Below are positions 1 to 12,700 of a stretch of DNA of 64,000 nt, piece by piece; the first letter of the stretch is position 1, and every line of letters begins with the position of its first letter. This DNA comes from Camarhynchus parvulus (lineage: Eukaryota; Chordata; Aves; Passeriformes; Thraupidae): positions 372,001 to 436,000 of the forward strand of contig NC_044600.1 of the NCBI RefSeq assembly GCF_901933205.1, read 5' to 3'. The translations under genes and the position numbers were made by a program. The notes beneath the pieces were generated by a model that was not told where the DNA came from, did no database searches, and saw only the letters and a list, made by a program, of their open reading frames with translations.

Positions 1-3000
1 TGAAGGGCAGTATATGCTGCTAGGTTCTGAGCTTTTCCCAAAAGAAATCGAAAACTTGTCAGATTTCAGCCTGGATCCTTATTTATCCAGATGGAAGGTT
101 CAGTCTTATGCTGCCAAAGATTTTGCAAGCTTTTCTTACAAGCATATTAAAATCCTAGTGTTGCCATATGTCATTTGGCAATAATTGTCCTTTGCCTCTC
201 TTCTGAATAATATTTAGCTTTATCATCATCATTATTAGTTGCTACTGTTCTGCTGGGAGCACTAGTTTGCATTTAATTACAGACCACTTGCAAATAGCCT
301 ATGTGGCCCTGATTCAGCAAACACTTCTAGCAGGTGTGTCATTTTGAAGCAAGTGAATGAGCCTGTTGAGGTTCCGTGTGGCTCTGGTACCTTCTCTGCC
401 TGGCATGCACTGACTGCAGGGGCCCTGGCTCTAGAGAGTGTCCATGCAGAGGGGCTGCTCTGGCCCCGTGGTCTCACAGGCGTGAGGCTGAGGCTGCCAA
501 TTGCCACACTTGTCATATCTTAGGTTATCACCTGAAATGGCTCTGAAACTGCACCTGGCAGCCCACTGGCATTAGACAGAACTTGAGGACTTTTGGATTT
601 CTTGGAAAGGACAACAGCTTTTTGTCAGCTGAAGACAAAGTAGAATCCTCTATCTTGCATGCTTCCTTGGCTCGGTATAAATTTTAGTAAGATTCTCTAT
701 ACTAGAAGTAAAACTTGGCTAAATGACCTACCAGGCAGCAGGATATGCCAGGCACATTCACAATATTGTATAATTTAATTGGCTAGTTGGAAATGCATAA
801 TAAAATACAGGGTGTTTGAGTTATTACTTAGCTGCCTATGTAATTACTTCTGTTTAATATTTAATTGTGTTGATCTTTCTGTCTTGTCTTTGTTCCACAC
901 AGAAAATAGATCCCCCTTTTTGTCTATTCACAGGCACTGGGCTACTGGGTAGAGGGCTTTGCAGCTAATCTTCCTGATTGTTCAAATGTCACCGTAAAAT
1001 ATTTAGCATCTTGATAACTCCAAAGCTATCAAAACAGATTGGTTGGTAACAATTAAAATTATGCTAACATCACTAAAACAGATATAACGGAGTGATGCTT
1101 GTTAAGCACTTAATGATCCCTTTCTCCAAGGAATTCCATTTCAATTTCTTTATGCTCCCTGATTGCTTTACTGCATCCTGCAGGTTCTGTGCACTGCTGC
1201 TCTGTGTAATACATATTCAAACCCTTCTCTGAGCTCTCATCATGCCAATCAAGGATGCAAATGGAGTCTGTATGACTGTGTGATCAGAATTTCTTGCTTG
1301 TTTGCAAGCCCGTAAATAATGGAGTGAATAAGGATCTGATGTGTAATAGTATAAAAGTAATCAGACCTCGTATCTGGCTTCCAGTAAACATCAGTATGGC
1401 CCTGATCCAGCCACTGCTGTAATCAATGGGAGGCTTTTATTGACTTTAATGGGAGTTGAATTAGGCCTTGTCTGAGGCTTGAGAATTCAGCTGCAGCTCT
1501 GGGGCCGCTCCTTGGCCGGTGTAACCTGGCTTTGTGCTCCTGGAGATCAGACAGCTGATCTGCCTCGCCCTGCCGAGCCCGTGGCAGGCGCACCCTGCCC
1601 TGCGCTGCCCTCACCCTCGCGCACTGCAGCTTTCTGTGCCAGGCCAGCTCTGGCCTCTGCTGCCTTCAGCTGTTCACCTACGAGCTTACAGTGCTTGAAA
1701 TGTGTCATATCTTTAGAAAAACCTTCTACTTGAAAGGAATTCTAATAATCATTCTTTTGAACTTTAGGTTTTTATATTTTCATTGTTTATAAAGGAACAA
1801 TATCTATTCCTTTTACTTTACTTTGGCTGCAAGGGAAAAATGAGCCTAATTAGCAAAACCAAAAATAAGCTAAGCTGATCAGAAAAGCAGTTCTTGCAAA
1901 TTTGACGACCTTCCCTTGCAAATGCTGATATGAAAAAGGATAAAGATTTTATGAAGTGTCCTTGCTTTGGAGTTTTGTAGGCATGAATGGGTAGAGAAGA
2001 CAGTAGCTGTGTGTGGATGAAAGGCTTTTAGAAGGTAACTCTGTGGATCATCTATACTATGAACCACTTAGAACTGTGAAACCCTTGCTGTTTCTCAGGT
2101 CTACAATGAGTATAAAATTCTTTGAGCTGATTCTTATTCTGGCCTCTCTGCTTTGAAAGGATATGGAAAATACATCATTTGGGAAGTCTTCTGGCCAGCT
2201 GAGCTCTCCAAGGATAAGCTTGAAAACATGCTAGATTGATGTTCTGGAGCAGCTCCAAGAAAGCTTGGCCAGTGTGTGATGGCAACTGCACCTACCCTGA
2301 AATTCAGGGAGGCAAATGTGTGCCTGCCTCTGGGTTGTGTGTGTTTCTAGGCTCACTCCTCAACAGGGACAACCAGCACAGCTGCTGTTTCCTCCAGCGG
2401 GGTGAGGGTGATTTATGCCAGCTGAAAATCTGGGTCTCCACATCCTTGTGCCTGCACAGGCACCACTGGCTGGCTTTTGCTGAGGACTTTTCCCCTCGGG
2501 TCAGTGTTATTTCCAGCAAAGGCAGTGGAAGCAGCTTGGATGTCGGTTTTTCAGCAACAGCTCTGTGCTGTGTGTGGGGGAGTTCTTGGCTGTGTGGGAG
2601 GCAGGAGGCAGCCCCTGTCAGCCCTCAGCACAGGGGTGGTGGCAGCTCCATGGCTCTGCTGCTCCGCCGGGGCTGGGCAGGGCCAGGGCTCGGCCAGGTG
2701 ACCGCGTGCCCACGGGACACCTGTGCTGTGTGTTCTCCTTGCTCCTAACAGACCTGTGTGCTCCTTAGGGAGACAGCACTTGCTGAGGTCAGGGTGCCCG
2801 TATGGCTCCTGACTTGTGTAGGAAGAATCTCCTTCCAAAAGTCTGAAAATGTCTCAAAGTTTTAAGATTAATTTGAGAAATCCCCCTTCAGTCTGGCATT
2901 GAATGTTACTATGAATAACTGCTGCTCCAGTTTTCAACAGAAGGGCTCCTTTGCCTGGCACTACCAGGCTTATTCTCCTTTTCAGACCTAAGCTGGAAAA

Positions 3001-6000
3001 CAGGAGGTTCTGCTGGTCTTTACAGGGTTTAATTTCTCTTTTGTTTTATAAAATCCTGTCTTTGGAGATGAGTTCCATAATAACCCCATTTTTTAAAAAT
3101 GGTGTTTGCCACTTAGCTGTTTTCCATTTGGAGGTGTTTTATTTACAGTAAATTAAAACGAGAAGGCAAAGTGGGTTTTATTTTCCTATTTTCCTGTGTT
3201 CTGTATTCATAGGCTTTAACATCTGCCCTCCATCCCCTTCCTGTGATCGTGCAACATCAAACCATGCAGGAATAAGTCCGGGTTGATCTTTCTGCCATGC
3301 CACGCTCTTCTTGATCATTTGACTGAAAAGTATTTGTTTGTAGGTGTGAACTACCACTGCTTTTTCTTTATTCTGTAGTGACTTTGGAGTTGCACCTTTT
3401 CTCTTATGTTTAAGAGTTCCAGTTCATGGTGATATTTAAGAAAGAAAGCTGAACTCAGCCAAAACACAGAAGAACTGAAGAAGGCCAGTCATCAGAGGGG
3501 AAGAATATAGCCTGACAAGTCTACAGAGTAAGTAAGGTTGTAGAGATGTGCATTTCAATTAAACATCTGTGCATTCTCACCCACTTGTGTTCTGTGGCTT
3601 TGCTGGTGAGTAGAACGATTTCCTCAGTGATGTTGTTTACTATTTGTTCATTCATATTTGAGCTTACAGATTGCTTGAAAGCAACTTTTTGCATAGAAAT
3701 TTCACACAGGTGAAGGTTTTTCTGTGCTAGAGAGAATGTGAACAGAATTTACATTTGTTGATTTTAAAGTCCTAGAGTGTGGAAGCCTCCAGAACTGCCC
3801 ATTGCCAATGAGTGGAGCAGTTCTTCTGCCTGTTTACCTTCTCATTTTTTCCACATTGTTTTTTTCCTAGACAGATCTTTTGTTGTCTCACATCTGTTTC
3901 CTGAGGGGTTCATTCTCTCTGCCATGGGCTCCCAGTATCTGCTTGTCTTTCAGCGCCTGGTGGGGCTGTGCTGGCAGCTCTGGTGACCCAGGCAGCCTGG
4001 TGCTGCTCTGCTCAGAGCTCAGCCCCAGGGACGTTGCCCTTGTCATGTCCCTGTGCAATTAGCAGCGAGGGCAGACGGGGCTGGGCTGCTCCTGCTGCTG
4101 TGCTGGCCTGGGGGGTGAGCCTTGGGCACAGCACAGCCTTTCAGTGCAGCCTCGCCTGCCAGGAATTCAGAATATTAGATGGACAAACGTGGCATGATTA
4201 AGTCCTTAGGAGTCTGTAAGAAGCTTTTTTTTCACAGCCACTCCTGGTGTGTTGAGATGAAATGTCCTGTCACACTGGGCGTGTGTACACTTCCAGGCAG
4301 GAGCTGACCTCTCCAGTGGTTGTAATTAGAAACAATTTTCAGATTTGTATGATGAGTTTTATTTCACAGTGTGCACATACAGTCCACCCAGAGAAGTTTT
4401 TTTTGCAAATTGAACTTGTTCTCTCAAATGCAACTACATCTCCAGATGTCTTCAGAATACCTTGCACTGTCTGTGAGAGCTGTAAAATAACTGTAAGCTT
4501 ATAAATTCACCTTTTTGCAGTTATTAAATGTGCTTGACTCATTCCAGCCTGTTGCTGTGGAGATAGGTACAATATAGGAACCTTGGCACTATCACAGGCA
4601 ATTAAAATACCAAGATGTTTAGCCATGTATGAGTATTTTCACACAGTGAGACCTCTAAGCTTAGCCCGCTGCTGACATTGTTAGTTATTGAATCAGTTGC
4701 ATGAGATGAGGTTGACAGGTGTAATTATATATTTCTATGGTGATTATGTATGGCCTGTCATAGAGACCAACGTGCCTGTAACTGCCCTCAATAAATGATT
4801 ACTCATTTAGTAATAATTTATTGAGTGAAGTATTGGAGTTGGCATGCCGTTTACAAGGGAAGGAAATGGAAAACAAAACAGAAGTCCATTTTGAAATATA
4901 ATTGATTCATTAAACCATTTACCAATGCTTCATTTTAGTGCATGGAAATATATCTTTCTGTATTTCCTACAGATGTCACAGTTATTTAAGGATATTCTTG
5001 CACCCTGGCTTTAACAAAAGAATAAAACTCGTGCAGTGAGTTCATGAGAAGCTGGATCTGAGGTCTTTAGCTGCCTCACCATGGGAGAAGTTATGGACTT
5101 CGCTGGAACTGTCTGAATGTGGGACCATTTTAAAATATTTGGCTTACTTGTTAAAAGAACTCAAAGTGTTTTAAAATAACCACCTTTCTTTGCAAACACA
5201 TCTGTACAATCATCTTCTTTGTAGTAGTTGCTCTTCAAAATGTGTTAAAAATTATACAAATATTTTTGGAATTCATTTAAGTGAACTTGGGCCGTTGCTG
5301 AAATTCCTTATTCACTTTTCCAGATAAAAATTTTCTGTGTAGTGACATCACTCAAAACTTTGCTCTGTTATTTCCCATGTAGTTCTCCCTGGTGTTTGTG
5401 CCACTCTGATAATATGAGTGAAAAGTCTCTGCTTCTCAAAGTGAGAGGAGGCTGAGAGAAAGGAAATATTGCTCTCAGTTCATTAAGAGGTCCTTGGACC
5501 TGGTTGAAGTCAAGCAAAAAATTTGACTTATTTTCCTTAGCCACGTCTCTCTGCAATACAACTATTACCTTTTTCACAGAAGTTTCTATGTCTAAGATCG
5601 TTATCTGAGATGGGCTTGGGGTTATTTGCTGGTGTTTTTGTTTAGTTTTGGGGTTTTTTGTTTGTTTGAAGTAAAAGAGTAGCAGCTTTTAGTGACTGCT
5701 TTAACAAAAAGAGCCCACTGTATTTTGCAGAAAAACAGGATCCATGTGTTCTCTGGTCTTCTAGGATGGACTGAAAAATGCAATAGGAATTTGTGGATAT
5801 AAATAATAAAAAACCCAATTTCCCCTCATTTTATAGGACACAAAAAGAGGCTTTTACATAAAACTTTCATTATGTTCTTAATTAACCATCAGAAATTTTT
5901 ATCTTCCTGTTTTTAACCAAAAGCTGTTTCTCACAGCTTTTGTGATAGATATGAGATAATATCTATGAGATAGAGAGAAAGAAAGAATAGAGATGGTGGG

Positions 6001-6424
6001 GATGTGGCCAAATGATGAATATTTAGAAAACTCTCCTTTGGAATCAGTAATTAAACTAGGTTCAAATGCCAAAATGTGGATGCAAACCTAAACTTGGAAA
6101 GTTTCATCACAAGGTTTGGAAGAACCTTTTTTCCCCCGTCTCATCTGCTTAGAACACATTGGTCATAAATTTCCATTAGGAAGCATTTGGGTTAATATCT
6201 GGCTTTCTAATCATGTGCTTGGAAGGACAGGTTTTGTTGCTTTTCCAGAGAACTTCCCAAGTGTGCAGTAAAATGTGTGCTGTTCCAAAAAAAATATCCT
6301 GAATAAATTGATGTCTGGTGAATTGCATTTTGGTCTTTCTGTCACTAAGATAGTGTTTGAGGGCTTTTTATTTTTTTAAAATTTTCTTGTAGTGAAGTTC
6401 CATTTAAGTAGAAGAATATTTGAT
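1..6424. other. Unique AT-rich non-coding DNA
   Basis: No gene or recognisable mobile element is visible. Open frames here are short and lack protein-like composition. GC-rich islets occur near 1490-1680 and 2560-2750. The stretch around 4540-4830 is dense in TAAT-type motifs and reads like complex, non-repetitive sequence. That would fit a conserved non-coding element, but conservation cannot be judged from one sequence. Confidence 0.6.
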
Positions 6425-6763
6425 GTTAGAAGAGGTCTCTGGAGATCATCTCATCCAACATCCCTGCTCAGGGGAGGGTAAATTGGAGCAGGTTGCCCAG
6501 GATCATGTCCAGTTGGGTTGGTAATATCTCCAAGGATGAGGAGAGTTCTCTTGTTTAGGTGCCCTGTTCCAGTGATCAATCACTCTTACATAAAGGTTTC
6601 TTATGTTTAAATGATATTTGCTGTATTTTGGACATTGCTGTATTTGAAAGACACTGCCTGTCTTTTTTTGCTAGACACCATGGAGAAGCTGTGTCCTTTG
6701 CTCCTCTCATCCATTTATAAAAGCAGGTGAGATCCCAGTTCTCTGCTTTTCCGGTCAGATGCT
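6425..6763 (-). mobile_element. CR1 LINE 3'-end fragment, reverse orientation
   Basis: The plus strand carries the reverse complement of a CR1 tail. In order it shows the GGAGATCATCTCATCCAACA block, a GTTGCCCAGGATCATGTCCAG block, CCCTGTTCCAGTGATCAATC, and a final part ending near CAGGTGAGATCCC and TCTCTGCTTTTCC. The order and spacing match the 3' portion of chicken repeat 1 elements as known in birds. The copy is old: many substitutions and small gaps are visible, and only the 5'-truncated 3' end remains, as is usual for CR1. No reverse transcriptase coding part is present. The exact boundaries are approximate. Confidence 0.8.
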
Positions 6764-9700
6764 CCCTTGCAGTCTCTGGGACAATATAGGGGACAAATAC
6801 CCATTTTCTCTGTGCCTGAGAAATCTGTTTGTAAGGGGTCTGAAGAGAGGAGCAGGCTGGGCCCTGTGCTGGGGCAATGGTGCTGGGAGCTGCTGGTGCC
6901 CTTCAGGGGAGCCCTGTGGAGCTGCCTGCACAGGCAGGGTGGGATCAGTCCTGGACACAGAGGCGTGGGGAGCTCCGGGGCCCCAAGGCAGACCTGAGCA
7001 TTCACAATCAGGAGCAGCCACGGGCAGGAGCTCCAATGGAGCTCCCTGGCGCTGTGCTCATCTGCCTGGCTGCAGCACTGCGCCTGTCCCGCTGCTCCCT
7101 CCCGCCTCTTCCCACGGGGACCGCACACCTCCTCACCACAGAGGGGGCCATGTATTTATCTAAGCTCTGGCTTTAATGCCCTCCTGGACAGCCCTCAAAC
7201 CAGTCAAGCTCTGAGGGAGGACAGGAGATGGAGCACAAGCCTTCAGGGGCCAGCCGGGACCACACGCCCCTCGCTGTCATCACAGCAGTGACATTTTCTC
7301 AGGATAGGATAAGAGCAAAGGGCAGAATTTGCTTTTCCCTTGTACACCTTCTATTTTCCTACACGATTTATTTCTGACTTTAATGTCATTCTCTGTTTTT
7401 TATTCCAGCCTTGACCACATGGCTCCAACTGTTCCCATAACTCCCGTTGCTGATGTTCTAACATGATGCAGCCATAAACTGGATCTTTTCTTTTTATGTA
7501 CTTTTTAATTATCTAAGGACTGAACTTTTGACTGCCACTTCTCATTTGCACGCTGGATTTGGGGCTAGAAAACAAGTTTGCTTATTTAATATTTGCTTTG
7601 ATTTGGTGATTAGTCTTTGCTCTTAATTATTTTTACCATTTCCACATGAGTGATGAGGAAATTAACAGCTGTCTCACACTTTCAGCAAGTTAAAAACAGC
7701 CTATGGTATTTCCTTATTGACGTTTTACTTGCCCCCGTGCAGAATGTTTTAAGATGTTGCTTCTCTTGAGTTTCCCACCTCACAGCTTGAGTAATGCCAC
7801 AGCTTTTAAAAATGTTTTCCTTTTGACTTGCCAAGGTGATGAAGACAAGTAAAGTCATCCAGCATAAAAGGTATATGTGAACAAAACATGAATGGAAGCT
7901 GTGGGTCAAGTTTCAGTCTAAACAAGAAGAATATTAGAAGCAGTTTTGGAGACTGAGGAGACCAGTCCTGTGGCACACATCTGCAGTGAGAAATACTGCC
8001 ATCCTGGGATCCTGTGTGGTGTTTACACACTCACAGCAAATCTTCTTAAATAAGTAAAAATAAATGGATTGCTGCTCCTTTTTCCACTGATGTTTTCCTT
8101 TTATCTTTTCATTCCTTTTCAAATTGGTAATGATTGTAAATCGCTCCTTGCCACAGAAAGTGCTGTTTTCCAAGAGCAGTTATTTGATTCCTGTAATCTT
8201 ATTTATTAGTCAAATTCAATAAGTGTCCAACCTATGCTCTAAATGCCTTATAAAAATACACTAATAAACAGGTCTTGATTGCTTTTTGATTGAATTGCAG
8301 ATAATGATATTTATATCATCAGTGAGTTAAGGGAATCAGCCCTGCCAGGGAGGCGTTTCCAGCTCTGCACTCTGGGTCTGCCTGCAGACATGAGATGAAG
8401 ATGAGCATGGTGGTGGCTTTCTCTGTGCTCCTGCAATCTTGGGCTTTTGGGGCTTTAGCAGATTCGCTGCAATTATTTGACTGATAAGTGACAGAGATCT
8501 ATTTGTACAAGTGTTGCAGAGGTGGACCAGAAACTGCTGGGGCTGGTGTAATTTGTGGTGCTGAGCAAAGGAAAATGGTGTGCAGATATTTTCACTTCAC
8601 GTACTTTTTGTGCATGCTTTTTGATGCGAATCGTGGTTTCTTTGAAGTGGAATTTAAGGGTTAGGATTTGGGCACTGCACAGCTGGATTGGAGTCATCAC
8701 TAGATGCAGTATGGCTGATTTTGCAGCACCTACATGTGCACCTCATTTTTGGTGGGTTGGAAGAGAGATTGGTGAAGAACTGAGTGAAGCTCATCATGAT
8801 ACTCCTGTCAGGGCTAAGAAAATGCCCAAGAACATCCTGCAAGACCTTTTCCTTTGCCAGCTGTAGAGTGATACAGCAGGAGGGAAGACACAGGGGTTCC
8901 TCTGCCTTACACGAGTGTGTTTGAAAAGGCTCCTGGACCTTCTCTGAGGCACGAGGCAGCATCTTCTGCTTGGGTGACACAACAGCCACAGAGTTCTCCA
9001 GAAACTGCCATCCTCTGCTCCATGCTGGAGTTCAGAGGGAATCTAACTCAGGCAGAGCACATTGCACAAAGGTGATAATCACTGGGGTTCTCGCCATGGG
9101 GCACGCTAATAGCAACACTGTGATGGTGTGTGGCTTTCTAAACCTTACAGCCCTGAGAGGGTACATCAGTTCCAAAGGAGAAGAAATAAAGAACTTTGCA
9201 AATGTTGCTGCAGACAGATTCTCTCTTAGCCAAACTAAGATGCTTTGTTGCATTTATTTTATTTAGTCAGTGTATTAATGCCATGATGTTGCTTATAAAA
9301 TCTGTTCCTAGCCAGTTGCTTCAGTCTAATTGAAAACTGTAAGTAATTTAAAATCTAAGGGAATCTTTGTTTGACTGGCAAACAGCAGAAAAATGAACTC
9401 TTAACATCACCCTGTTGCATCCTGAGCTGGGGTGGGAAGGCAGCTTGCATGGGCCGGAGTCTGAGAGGGGAGCAGGCTGGGGCTGCAGCTGGCTTGCACT
9501 GGTAATGCCTCTTCATCCATCTTTTGAGCTGGGACTGAGAGCATCAAACCCTGCCACGGTCTCTGGGTGACAATGCTGTTGCAATTTGTGCTCTTCAGCG
9601 AAGGTGACCCCCAGGTAAGACCAAACTTTTTTGTTTTAAGGCTGAAGTTTCATCTGCATCTCTGACTTGCTGAGAGCTGGAAGTGCTGCCTCCTTTCTTG

Positions 9701-12700
9701 TGATTTAAGGGCTGCTGACTTCCACTTCAGATGGGTTGGATGTGACAGCAAAAGGCTAATACATTCTTACAGCTGCCTTGTCTGGCTGTTGAGCTGGGGT
9801 GTAATTGGAGCAGCTCTTCAGTGGTTCAGATGTCAGCTGGGTGTGGGCTGAAGTTCACAGCCATGATTTATTTCAAAGGTTTTCAGAGCTGGGCTTCTGG
9901 GCCTTATTTAGGTATTGAAGTCAGTGCGGTGATTTTTTTTTCAGTGTATTTGCAGTTGATTCAAAGATCTGGGGGAACTGTTGGGAGATGTGTGACCTCT
10001 TAAGCCAGATTCTGTGTACCTCATGTAGCAGGGCCAGAAGGATTTGCCCTAAAGGTTGGAAGAGTATTTCTCAGGGCAATGCTTAATGCTCCTCTCAGCT
10101 TATTACAAGATGCAAATTAGGAATTCTGAGCACTTCTATTTCTAATGTGTTTTTTTTTTCATTTGACTTGAAAACATTACTGTGGATGTTGTGACCAGCC
10201 ACTCCACGATTTTAATTCTTTTTCCCCTAAAAGGAAAGGGAACTTTTAACATGCTCTCATGTGGCTCTGATTTACACTAGAATTTGCAAATCAAGGCTGG
10301 TGTGACTCTAATCTACTGCTGTGCTCCCCCTGGGAGCATCTTCAGCAGATGTGGCATGGAAAGATCTGGTAACTCTGCTTGAGGACAGCAATGAATGGCA
10401 GCAGAAGTGCTTGTGATCTGCCACAAGTGTATTCTTATTTACAAATCGTCTTTACAACCATCACAACTGCAAAACACTATTTTTAAAGAGAGAAACAAAT
10501 ATTCAAAAGACAGACAAGATTGTCTAATATTAAACAAAAATGAAACAGTTATGTCATATATTTGTCTGTTGAAAATTGTACTCACAGCTTTTAAATTATT
10601 TTGAAACAGAGAAATCAATATGCCAGGCTGAAGAAAATCCTAGAGGTGAACAACTCTGGGGTTTCACCTCCTGGTTGCATCCCTCACCTCTTCAGTTAGG
10701 CCTGGAGCATATACCATGGCTTCTCACAGCATAACTTGGACCTCCTCTGACCAGTACATAAGCATTTTGGTTGGGAAAAAAATATCCAAAACTTCCAAGA
10801 TTTCTAACCATGTTGTGGAAATAAAAGTGACAGACTTTTCACATTATTGCTTTTAATGCTGTAGTGAGAAGTGCTTCCAGAATCAGAGGGCAGAATCTAA
10901 CACACAACACAGGTTTTGTTTTGTCTTTCTCTTTTTAAAATTACTTAAATAGTTGCAGGGAATGACTGAAGGAATGCAAATCAATGGAAACAAGCTATAC
11001 TGCATGTGGCTTAATGTGCCTCTAGGCTCCTTTTTGAGGAGTGGGAGCTAAAGAAAGTTTGTGCAGCCAGCGGGTGGAGAAGCCCCTGCTCCCTTTGGGA
11101 TCACCCCTGGTGCTGCTCAGGGAGTGAGGGATGTCAGGGGTCCTGCAGCCTCAGTTCCCCTTGGGAGCCCAGGAGCTGCTCAGGCTCTGCTCTGGCTGCA
11201 CACTGGGAGCTTTTGCCTTGCCCTAGTCCTGCCTCACCCAAAGTGAGCTCAGCAGAGCAGGCAGCAAGGGGAGAGCTGTGTCATGCAGGAGCTCGGATGT
11301 CGGAGCAGTGGAGGTGACAGTGGGGGACTTGGGTAGGGTCTGGGGCTGCTTTGATTTTTTTCCTAAGGAGAAAGAGAACTCCCTTTGAAATGGTGTTTTT
11401 TTGTCAAAAGGATACTAAAATACAGCACTATCTCTGTGATCAGCAGCCACAGTAGCTTTGGTACCAAGTTCTGATGAAAAACATATTCCAGTGCAACTGA
11501 TCCGCTGCTAGAAATGTGAATCCTATCTCTTTCTACCTGTGGTTTTCATACCATTTCTGGCTCTGCATAGTATTATCTCGTTTGACAAATACCCTGAGAT
11601 TGTATGAAATGAGTGCATTGTGGAATTTGTGGTGCAGCTCTTAGGAAATAAAAAGCATATTTATGGCTCCTCCTTTGGCACATGCAAAGTCTGTGCCTGG
11701 GTATGGGCAGGGGGCACAGAACGTTGGCAGGAGCTTCAGCCGTGCCATGGAACCCAGCTCGTGGTCAGTTACGTGCCTGGAGGGCTGTGTTTGCACGGCA
11801 CAGCGGTGGGGCGCAAGGAGGGCGCTGTCAGCGGGGCACAGTTCCCTGCCCCCTCGCTGCTCTGCAGGTGGGTCTGCGCTGCTGCCAGTGCTCAGCGCTC
11901 TGCTGGGGCCCAGGGCTGCCCATCCTCTGCTCCCTGCTGCCTGTCCTGCCTCTGGGGGCACTGCTCATTCCCCCAGCCCGTCCCTGCCTTCAGAGCTCAT
12001 TTGGTAATTGTTTCTAACTGTTCAAGCATCTTCAAGGTTTAATTTTCCCCGCTTTCACAGTAACTGTAAGAACATTTACAAACAGAGAACTTACTGCTTA
12101 ATCACTCAACTTGGGAGTTTTGGAAGAACAGAAATCTTGCTGTGGTACAGCTCAATGCCAGTTTTCACCACAGTAACTGTGAACAGCATCACCTTGGTCT
12201 GTGCAATATTCCTGGGCTGTAAATACAGGTTATACAAAACACAGATCACTGTGGCAGTCAAATGAGAGCCCAGGTTGTAGAGCTTCATCCAGCTAATCTG
12301 TTCATTTTACTCTACTATTTTTGTGACAAAGATTATTTTGTGTTATTGTATGTGTTTGAAGATCCTAAAAGTAGTTTTGTTACTACAATGTGTAGTGGAT
12401 GCAAACTTTCAAATGTGAGTTAGCCTGCCTGGTTTTCAGTGTTTTCTAACAAAACAGAAGGAGGAGATCTTTGTGGGTGACTAGAGCTTATCAAGGCTCT
12501 TTATAGCTGCCTGAAAGCAGAGGCAAAAATATCTGTGTTTTCAATCTTATGTTTATTAATTTTATATTTATTATTTATTTTATATTTATCCTCCATATGT
12601 AGCTGACTTTGCATATCTTGTTATAAAGAATCAGCATTTTGGGGGGTGTTTTTGTTTGTTTTTCTGTTATAAAAATGGTGGTAGTTTAAAATATTTTCTG

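Noticed and set aside
2236..2748. 170-codon plus-strand open frame
   Set aside because: Cys/Ser/Trp-rich without a family pattern; open frames also exist on the opposite strand in the same GC-rich islet.
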